This document shows positions 58,637 to 64,000 of a stretch of DNA of 64,000 nucleotides, one piece after another; the first letter of the stretch is position 1, and each line of letters opens with the position of its first letter. A model generated the notes under the pieces. That model searched no databases. It saw nothing but the letters and a program-made list of their open reading frames with translations, and had not been told where the DNA came from. Origin of the DNA: Stenotrophomonas terrae (GTDB lineage Bacteria > Pseudomonadota > Gammaproteobacteria > Xanthomonadales > Xanthomonadaceae); the NCBI RefSeq assembly GCF_001431465.1, contig NZ_LDJJ01000036.1, positions 1 to 64,000 on the forward strand. Reading direction: 5' to 3'. The position numbers were made by a program, and so were the translations under genes.

Positions 58637-59308
58637 ATGAAAAAGAAAGCAGTCGTGCTTCTTTCCGGCGGCATGGACTCAGCCGCCGTCGTCGCCATCG
58701 CCCAGGAACAGGGTTTCGAAGTACATGCCATGAGCGTGCGCTATGGCCAGCGCCATACCTCCGAGCTGGAGGCTGCCGCGCGCGTGGCCAGCGCCCTTGG
58801 CGTGGCCGGGCACAAGGTGGTCGCGGTCGACCTGCGCAGCATCGGCGGCTCGGCCCTGACCGACGACATCAACGTGCCCGATGCGGGCACGGGTGACGCT
58901 ATTCCGGTCACCTATGTGCCGGCCCGCAACACCATCATGCTGTCACTGGCGCTGGGCTGGGCCGAAGTGCTGGGTGCCAATGACATCTTCTGCGGCGTCA
59001 ACGCGGTGGACTATTCCGGCTACCCGGACTGTCGCCCGGAATTCATCGCCGCCTTCCAGGCACTGGCCAACCTGGCCACCAAGGCCGGCGTGGAAGGGGC
59101 AGGCATCCGCGTGCACGCACCGCTGCAGTACCTGAGCAAGGCGCAGATCGCGTTGGAAGGGCAGCGCCTGGGCGTGGACTTCGGTTTGACCGTGTCCTGC
59201 TACCAGGCGGATATGGACGGCAAGGCCTGCGGCCATTGCGATGCCTGCCAGCTGCGCGCCGATGGCTTTGCCGCCGCCGGCATGGCTGATCCGACCCAAT
59301 ACGCCTGA
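58637..59308 (+). CDS. queC: 7-cyano-7-deazaguanine synthase QueC
   Basis: QueC uses ATP and ammonia to convert 7-carboxy-7-deazaguanine to preQ0. The 223-residue product has the PP-loop [12 protein letters not shown] (about 8-19), and a zinc site formed by four cysteines in [17 protein letters not shown] near 190-206. It follows queE by 78 bases; the two are the usual partners. Confidence 0.96.
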   Translation: MKKKAVVLLSGGMDSAAVVAIAQEQGFEVHAMSVRYGQRHTSELEAAARVASALGVAGHKVVAVDLRSIGGSALTDDINVPDAGTGDAIPVTYVPARNTIMLSLALGWAEVLGANDIFCGVNAVDYSGYPDCRPEFIAAFQALANLATKAGVEGAGIRVHAPLQYLSKAQIALEGQRLGVDFGLTVSCYQADMDGKACGHCDACQLRADGFAAAGMADPTQYA

Positions 59309-59310
59309 TG

Positions 59311-59337
59311 TTGTTTTTGCGTTTATTGCGTTAGAAT
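59311..59337 (+). promoter_or_regulatory. Possible promoter of tRNA-Lys
   Basis: TTGTTT (59311-59316) and TAGAAT (59332-59337), 15 bases apart, precede the tRNA. A GC-rich hairpin CCCGGC/GCCGGG follows before the tRNA 5' end. The spacer is short, so confidence is limited. Confidence 0.4.
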
Positions 59338-59368
59338 ACGCACCCCGGCTACGGCCGGGTCTTTGTTT

Positions 59369-59444
59369 GGGCCGTTAGCTCAGTTGGTAGAGCAGAAGAC
59401 TTTTAATCTTTTGGTCGATGGTTCGAATCCATCACGGCCCACCA
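59369..59444 (+). tRNA. tRNA-Lys (anticodon UUU)
   Basis: The 76-base gene has a seven-base-pair acceptor stem GGGCCGT/ACGGCCC, a D arm GCTC..GAGC, an anticodon stem-loop GAAGA-CTTTTAA-TCTTT with TTT at 59402-59404, a T arm GATGG-TTCGAAT-CCATC, and an encoded CCA. All cloverleaf features are intact. Confidence 0.98.
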
Positions 59445-59450
59445 AAACAG

Positions 59451-59480
59451 GCACTTAGCGCGAGCTAGGTGCTTTTTTTT
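59451..59480 (+). terminator. Rho-independent terminator after tRNA-Lys
   Basis: A nine-base-pair stem GCACTTAGC/GCTAGGTGC with a GCGA loop is followed by eight T. Confidence 0.92.
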
Positions 59481-59551
59481 GTGCTGGCCTTTGCCACTCG
59501 GTGGCGCATCCACGCGGGTTGCACTGCTGCAGCGCTGCCGGGGTCAGTTGT

Positions 59552-59652
59552 GTAGCCCGGGTAAGCGCGGCGCACCCGGGGTTGCCGGCGCAATATCGCC
59601 GGACGCCAGGGTGGTTCCTGCCTCCCGGGTGCGCTGCGCTTACCCGGGCTAC
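59552..59652. repeat. Inverted pair of GTAGCCCGGG palindromes
   Basis: GTAGCCCGGGTAAGCG..CACCCGGG at the left is repeated in reverse orientation at the right, about 40 bases apart. It belongs to the same repeat family as the second palindrome in the 25.5 kb cluster. It lies between the tRNA terminator and the convergent DUF5694 gene; no gene is seen in the gap. Confidence 0.85.
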
Positions 59653-59696
59653 GTTGAGGCTGACAAGGCCGCGGCTCTGGCCGCGGCCTTTGTGAG

Positions 59697-60782
59697 CTAC
59701 TTCAGCAAGGTCTGCTGGACATCGACGATGCGCACGTCGTGCATCTGTTGCAGATAGGCATCCAGATAGGCTTTGTGCGAGGCACCAACCAGCACCAGCG
59801 TGCGCATGCCGGGGCTTGCGCCCATCAGGTCACGGATGTTCGCGGCCATGCGCAGGTTGCGGGTCTCCCAGGCGGTGACGTACATGCGTCCGTAACCTTC
59901 CGGCGAGGGTTCCTCCAACGTGGCGCCGTAGTCGCTCTCGAAGGCGGCCGGCGCGACGTCCGGACCGTTGTCGCGGCGATACATCGCCAGTGCGTTCTCC
60001 GGCGTGTCCAGCTGAGCTTCCAGTCCGCTGTACATGGCTGCCCGCCGCTTGGATGCCGGGTTGTCCCATGCCTTGCGGATCGCTGCGACATAGGCCTTGG
60101 GGTTGGGGCCGTAGCGATCAGCGCTGTGATCGTCGGTCGGCCATAGCCGTTCATGCCCCAAGCGCACCGCCAACTGTGCGGCGATCAGCGTGGTTTCATT
60201 GCGGCTGCTGCGCTGCTCTTCCAGGATGGCCACCAATTCCTGGTTCAGGCTGGCGTCCGCACGGCGTTCCGCCGCGGGCAGGCGTAGCCATTGCACCAGG
60301 GCCGATTCGGGTTCTCCGCCGGCCAGGAATTTGGCGGCCAGCTCCCGGCGCTGCGCTGGGGTTGGTTGCGCCGGCCATGCCGCCAGCATTTTGTCCGCTG
60401 CCGCATTGGCTGCTGCCACATCGAGCCCGGTTGCCTTTGCCGCTGCTGACAGGTCAGGGCAGTAATCATTCACCGTCAGTGCGTAACGGGCGGGGTAGCG
60501 GCGCATGGTGTCGCATTGCTGTCCGGATACCACCTCGATGGCGATGGCCTGCGGCTGCCATGCCGCCAACCGGTCGATCAGCGGGGCCAGTGAGGAAGAG
60601 TCGAATGTTTCCGGCAAGCTGGCCAGATGCATGGTGCCGAGCACCGCGACTTCGTTCTGCACGCCTTGCTGCGGCCCTTTGTGCGCACCTGGATCAAAGC
60701 GTTGTGCCTGCGCCGTCTGCGCCAGCATCGCCAGCGCCAACATGCTGCCGGTCAACACGCCTCGACCCCACATCCCCTGCAT
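59697..60782 (-). CDS. Secreted DUF5694-type protein
   Basis: The 361-residue product (from 60782) has a signal peptide ending TAQAQ (about residue 26), then VAVLGTMHLASLPETF and PQAIAIEVVSGQQCD near the front. LVLVGASHKAYLDAYLQQM lies at the end. The GTMH, IEV and GASH elements recall the TraB/GumN/PrgY superfamily of putative metal-dependent enzymes. Family function is not established. The gene is divergent from an ECF sigma factor and kinase pair. Starts at 60797 or 60773 are alternatives; an extension to 60938 was rejected because it precedes the signal peptide. Confidence 0.8.
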   Translation of the reverse strand: MQGMWGRGVLTGSMLALAMLAQTAQAQRFDPGAHKGPQQGVQNEVAVLGTMHLASLPETFDSSSLAPLIDRLAAWQPQAIAIEVVSGQQCDTMRRYPARYALTVNDYCPDLSAAAKATGLDVAAANAAADKMLAAWPAQPTPAQRRELAAKFLAGGEPESALVQWLRLPAAERRADASLNQELVAILEEQRSSRNETTLIAAQLAVRLGHERLWPTDDHSADRYGPNPKAYVAAIRKAWDNPASKRRAAMYSGLEAQLDTPENALAMYRRDNGPDVAPAAFESDYGATLEEPSPEGYGRMYVTAWETRNLRMAANIRDLMGASPGMRTLVLVGASHKAYLDAYLQQMHDVRIVDVQQTLLK

Positions 60783-61146
60783 CAATCCGTGCTGCATATG
60801 TTCTGCCGAATTAGCGCCTGGTTGGCGCGAAGTCGCGCAGATTCCATCGCCGTCGAGGTGCTTGTCAATGATGGTGGGTGCCGAGGCAGTGGATCGTTCT
60901 GCGCTGGCTGGCGCGTGCGTCGGTAGAGCAGGGGCCACGAAAGAACCGGGCGCGCTGGAGGGCTTGCAACGCCACAGGGCAAGGCTTTCAGTGTGACGTA
61001 GACCCCTGTTTGCAGGTGGATGGCAGATACAACATGAGGGCGTGGCGGCGCATGACAGCTGCCGCCGGAACCGGCCGCGGCAAGCTGGTCTGGTTGGAAC
61101 TGATGGGGGTAGGTCCTAATATGACGGATGCATCGTCGGTTGCCCG
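60783..61146. other. 364-base divergent gap before the ECF sigma gene
   Basis: This region separates the DUF5694 gene from the sigma-factor gene. Open frames crossing it lack start and ribosome signals. It probably holds promoters for both directions, but I could not identify convincing elements. Confidence 0.4.
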
Positions 61147-61725
61147 GTGGGCATCCAGGCACTGGGGACGGGATTGAGCAAGCAGATCACTCAACTACTG
61201 CATCGCTGGCAAAAAGGCGACATGGATGCGCGTGAGCACCTGTTCGAAGCGCTGTACTCGGACCTGATGCTGATTGCCCGCAACCGCCTGTCGCAGCAGA
61301 CCAATGGCACCTTGCAGCCAGCCGCACTGGTCAACGAGTCGCTGATGCGTCTTCTCGGTGCCGACGCCGACTACAAGGATCGCACCCATTTTGTCGCGAT
61401 AGCCGCGCTGAAGATGCGTTCGGTGCTGGTGGATCACCTGCGCGCGCGTGGTGCCGACAAGCGCGGCGGCGATGCCGAGCAACTGACCCTCTCGCATGCC
61501 GACCAAGTGCCGGACGAAGCCGGGATCGGCTATGACGTGCTGGCATTGCACCAGGCGCTCAATCAACTGGCCGAGCTGGAGCCGCGCGCGGCCAGCACCA
61601 TCGAATTGACTTATTTCGGTGGCATGAGCCGCGATGAGATCGCCATGGTGCTGGATGTGTCCGCTCCCACTGTCGACCGCGACCTGCGTTTTGCGCGGGC
61701 CTGGTTGAACCGGCAATTGCGCTGA
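61147..61725 (+). CDS. ECF sigma factor linked to a Ser/Thr kinase (ECF43-like)
   Basis: The product (192 residues from GTG 61147; 183 from TTG 61174, which has a better GGGACGGGA ribosome site) has sigma region 2 (ITQLLHRWQKGDMDAREHLFEALYSDL, HFVAIAALKMRSVLVDHLRARGADKRGG) and region 4 (LAELEPRAASTIELTYFGGMSRDEIAMVLDVSAPTVDRDL). This is the group often encoded beside Ser/Thr kinases and controlled by threonine phosphorylation (EcfK-PknS in Xanthomonas, EcfP-PknT in Vibrio). The segment usually seen as ATALV is PAALV here. The kinase gene starts 23 bases later. Confidence 0.88.
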   Translation: MGIQALGTGLSKQITQLLHRWQKGDMDAREHLFEALYSDLMLIARNRLSQQTNGTLQPAALVNESLMRLLGADADYKDRTHFVAIAALKMRSVLVDHLRARGADKRGGDAEQLTLSHADQVPDEAGIGYDVLALHQALNQLAELEPRAASTIELTYFGGMSRDEIAMVLDVSAPTVDRDLRFARAWLNRQLR

Positions 61726-61748
61726 GCGTTGATGGGCAGGGCGCGATA

Positions 61749-64000
61749 GTGGGGGGCGAGCGTTGGCGGCAGGTCCGTGAGCTGTTTGACGCGATCTGCG
61801 AGTTGCCGTGCGAGCAGTGGCCGCAGGCAATCGCTGCCGGCAGTGCAGACCCGGTCGTACGCGAGGAAGTACTGCAGTTGCTGCGCTCGCAGACCGTGGG
61901 CTTGAGCCGGGTCAGCAATCGCCTGGACACCGCCCTGGCACGTGCATTGGCACCGGAGCTGGGGGTGGGGGAACGGTTGGGGCCGTGGCGGCTGACCGAG
62001 CGCATCGCGCATGGCGGCATGGGCACCGTGTTCAAGGCCGAACGTGCCGATGGCCTCTACCAGCGGACCGTGGCCATCAAACTGTTGCATGGCATGCCCG
62101 GTGCGACTGAGGTGGAATTGCTCGGCGCCGAGCGCCAGGTATTGGCCGACCTGCAGTTGGCCAATGTCGCGCGTCTCTACGATGGCGGCACCACGCCCGA
62201 TGGTCACCCCTATCTGGTGATGGAGTACATCGACGGAGTGCCGCTGGACCGTTGGTGCGCCGAGCAGGGTTTGGGCCTGCAGGAGCGACTGACGCTGTTT
62301 CTGGAAGTCTGCAGCATCGTACGGTCGGCGCACGAACAGCTGGTGCTGCATTGCGATCTCAAGCCGCCCAACGTTCTGGTGCAGGCCAATGGCCAGCCGG
62401 TGCTGTTGGATTTCGGTCTGGCGCAGTTGCTAAACGAGGCGCGTGACAAGCGCGATTCCGGCTACTGCACGCCCGGTTATGCCAGCCCGGAACTGATTGC
62501 CGGACACAATGTCGGTGCCGCCAGTGATGTCTACAGCCTGGGCGTGATGCTGGTGGAGATACTTTCCACCCGTGCATGCACGCGCGAGGAGGGCAACGCA
62601 GCTGAGGCCGTGCCTGCAGCCAGCGCCTGCGCCCCGGCCGATCTGCCATGGCGGCGGCGGCTGCGCGGTGATCTGGATGCCATCGCCGCGCGTGCCTGCG
62701 CCAGTGACATCAGCCAGCGCTATCGCTCGGTGGAAGCCTTGATGGCTGACCTGCGCCGCTACCTTGAACTACAGCCGGTGCTCGCGCGCGACGGCGGGCG
62801 TCTATACCCACTGGGCAAGGCACTGCGCCGGAACTGGCAAGTGGTGGCGATCGTGATGGGGGTGAGCAGCTTGCTTGCGGTGTTCGTGCTGGGGTTGTGG
62901 CAGACCCGGCGACAGGCGCAGGAAGAGGCGGTCATCGCGCAGCAGGTCAGCAACTTCATGGTCGGCATGTTCGAAACCGCTGATCCGTTCCTGCGTACCG
63001 AGCGCGGTGCCGAGCAGTTGACCTCGCGGCAGCTGCTGGACAAGGCCACGCTGCAGGTCGCGCGCGACCTGTCCGATGCACCGGCGCAGTTGGCGCGGAT
63101 GCGTGCAGTGCTCGGTGTCGCCTACCAGAATGCGGGGGCGTCGCATCAGGCCGACAGATTGTTGCAGCAGGCCTATGGTGGTTTCATGGACCCGCGGGTG
63201 GCGCGACCGATGGATGCGGCCAATGTGCTGGCTGATCTTTCCGTGCAGAAGACCCTGGATGGCGATGGTGAGCAAGGTATGCAGTTGGCAGCCCAGGGCC
63301 TGGACCTGGTTGGGCGCCGGGGGCCGGCCGTGGTGCAGGCACGTCTGTACAGCGCCAAAGGCCTGGCCTTGGTGAACCAGCAGCATTTTGATCTGGGTGA
63401 GGCCGAATTCGACAAGGCCATGGCGCTGTACCAGAACACCGCCGAGGTGGACGTGGCGGCCGAGATCAACGAGCTGTCCTACAACAAGGGTTTGATGTAC
63501 CTGCGTTGGGGGCGGCAAGCGTCGGCGGAACGCGAGTTCCGGCAGATGCTGGGCAACCTGCACGGCAGGCGTACGACTCTTGGCCTGGCGGCCGAGATGC
63601 GCTTGGCGCAGATATTCCGTGAGCAGGGTGAATATGACCAGGCCTTGCCGCTGCTGCAGTCAGGCATGCAGCATGCCTTGGAGCTGTATGGCGCCGAGAG
63701 CAGTTTCGTGCGGCAGCAATACGATGGCCTGGCCGACCTGTATCGCGACTCCGGTGACTACTCGGCCGCGGAGTTGAATTACCAGAAACGCAATGCGTTG
63801 AGCGCGCGCCTGGATGGCCCGGATTCGGTCGAGTACTCGATGGGCTTGTTCAACTACGCCTCGTTGAAGGAGTTGCGTGGAGAGTTCGCCGCGGCGGAAG
63901 GCCTGTATCGACAGGCCTGGCTGATCCGCAAGCAGAAGCTGGGCGAGGACTCGCCGACCAGCCTGCGCGCGGAGACCGGGCTTGCCACGCTGCTGATGCG
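61749..64000 (+). CDS. Membrane Ser/Thr protein kinase with TPR-like tail (2), partial
   Basis: The frame opens with GTG at 61749 and runs past the window end (750 codons seen, no stop). It aligns residue for residue with the kinase at 34185: RWRQVRELFDAICELP at the front, IAHGGMG glycine loop, VAIK Lys111, HCDLKPPN from His201, DFGLAQLL and YASPEL. A transmembrane segment (about 362-382, VVAIVMGVSSLLAVFVLG) precedes QQVSNFMVGMFETADPF and TPR-like repeats. HCD replaces HRD, as in kinase 1. It is encoded 23 bases after the ECF sigma factor, its likely target. Confidence 0.92.
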   Translation, partial: MGGERWRQVRELFDAICELPCEQWPQAIAAGSADPVVREEVLQLLRSQTVGLSRVSNRLDTALARALAPELGVGERLGPWRLTERIAHGGMGTVFKAERADGLYQRTVAIKLLHGMPGATEVELLGAERQVLADLQLANVARLYDGGTTPDGHPYLVMEYIDGVPLDRWCAEQGLGLQERLTLFLEVCSIVRSAHEQLVLHCDLKPPNVLVQANGQPVLLDFGLAQLLNEARDKRDSGYCTPGYASPELIAGHNVGAASDVYSLGVMLVEILSTRACTREEGNAAEAVPAASACAPADLPWRRRLRGDLDAIAARACASDISQRYRSVEALMADLRRYLELQPVLARDGGRLYPLGKALRRNWQVVAIVMGVSSLLAVFVLGLWQTRRQAQEEAVIAQQVSNFMVGMFETADPFLRTERGAEQLTSRQLLDKATLQVARDLSDAPAQLARMRAVLGVAYQNAGASHQADRLLQQAYGGFMDPRVARPMDAANVLADLSVQKTLDGDGEQGMQLAAQGLDLVGRRGPAVVQARLYSAKGLALVNQQHFDLGEAEFDKAMALYQNTAEVDVAAEINELSYNKGLMYLRWGRQASAEREFRQMLGNLHGRRTTLGLAAEMRLAQIFREQGEYDQALPLLQSGMQHALELYGAESSFVRQQYDGLADLYRDSGDYSAAELNYQKRNALSARLDGPDSVEYSMGLFNYASLKELRGEFAAAEGLYRQAWLIRKQKLGEDSPTSLRAETGLATLLM

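Overview
This 64 kb, GC-rich window looks like a chromosomal segment of a Xanthomonadaceae gammaproteobacterium, most likely a Stenotrophomonas species. The evidence is an ampR/L2-type class A beta-lactamase pair, many palindromic intergenic repeats starting with GTAG (SMAG-like REPs), several TonB-dependent receptors, and a ruvC-ruvA-kup-ruvB-ybgC-tolQRAB-pal-cpoB-queE-queC block. The L2 enzyme differs clearly from the S. maltophilia L2 sequence as I remember it, so a non-maltophilia species is likely. This is inference from sequence alone.

Layout. 0.2-4 kb: bamD leftward; rluD-pgeF-DUF4166-DCC rightward with overlapping ends. 4-8 kb: leftward trehalose cluster otsB, GH15 hydrolase, otsA. 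8-13 kb: a membrane-anchored OmpA-like fusion and a TonB-dependent receptor. 12.5-16.5 kb: DUF3574 protein, an XAC2610-like secreted protein, an SLC23/NCS2 permease and a DUF3014 protein. 16.7-25.3 kb: clpB with a sigma-32-like promoter, metY, a divergent oxidoreductase/LysR pair, an AraC-GyrI regulator and the YbaL antiporter. 25.3-30.8 kb: a second TonB-dependent receptor and the ABC-F protein YheS, flanked by dense REP clusters.

30.8-37.5 kb: ampR, divergent from a closely spaced rightward run of L2 beta-lactamase, CPA2 antiporter, membrane Ser/Thr kinase with TPR-like tail, and a secreted protein of unknown function. 37.5-41.7 kb: a four-repeat DUF3011 protein, aspS, a GNAT acetyltransferase and a lone IS3 OrfA-like gene. 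41.7-47.2 kb: fecI/fecR-type regulators divergent from a receptor with an N-terminal STN signalling domain, plus a lipase-like hydrolase.

47.2-59.5 kb: yebC, Holliday-junction genes split by kup, the Tol-Pal envelope operon, 7-deazaguanine genes queE/queC and tRNA-Lys(UUU). 59.7-64 kb: a DUF5694 protein, divergent from an ECF sigma factor and a second membrane kinase that runs off the window edge. This kinase is a clear paralogue of the one at 34-37 kb, and both have HCD instead of HRD in the catalytic loop.

The strongest leads are the possible linkage of a beta-lactamase to an antiporter and kinase, the paired HCD kinases with an ECF factor that may lack the usual phospho-threonine, the orphan OrfA-like gene, and the modular palindromic repeat arrays.
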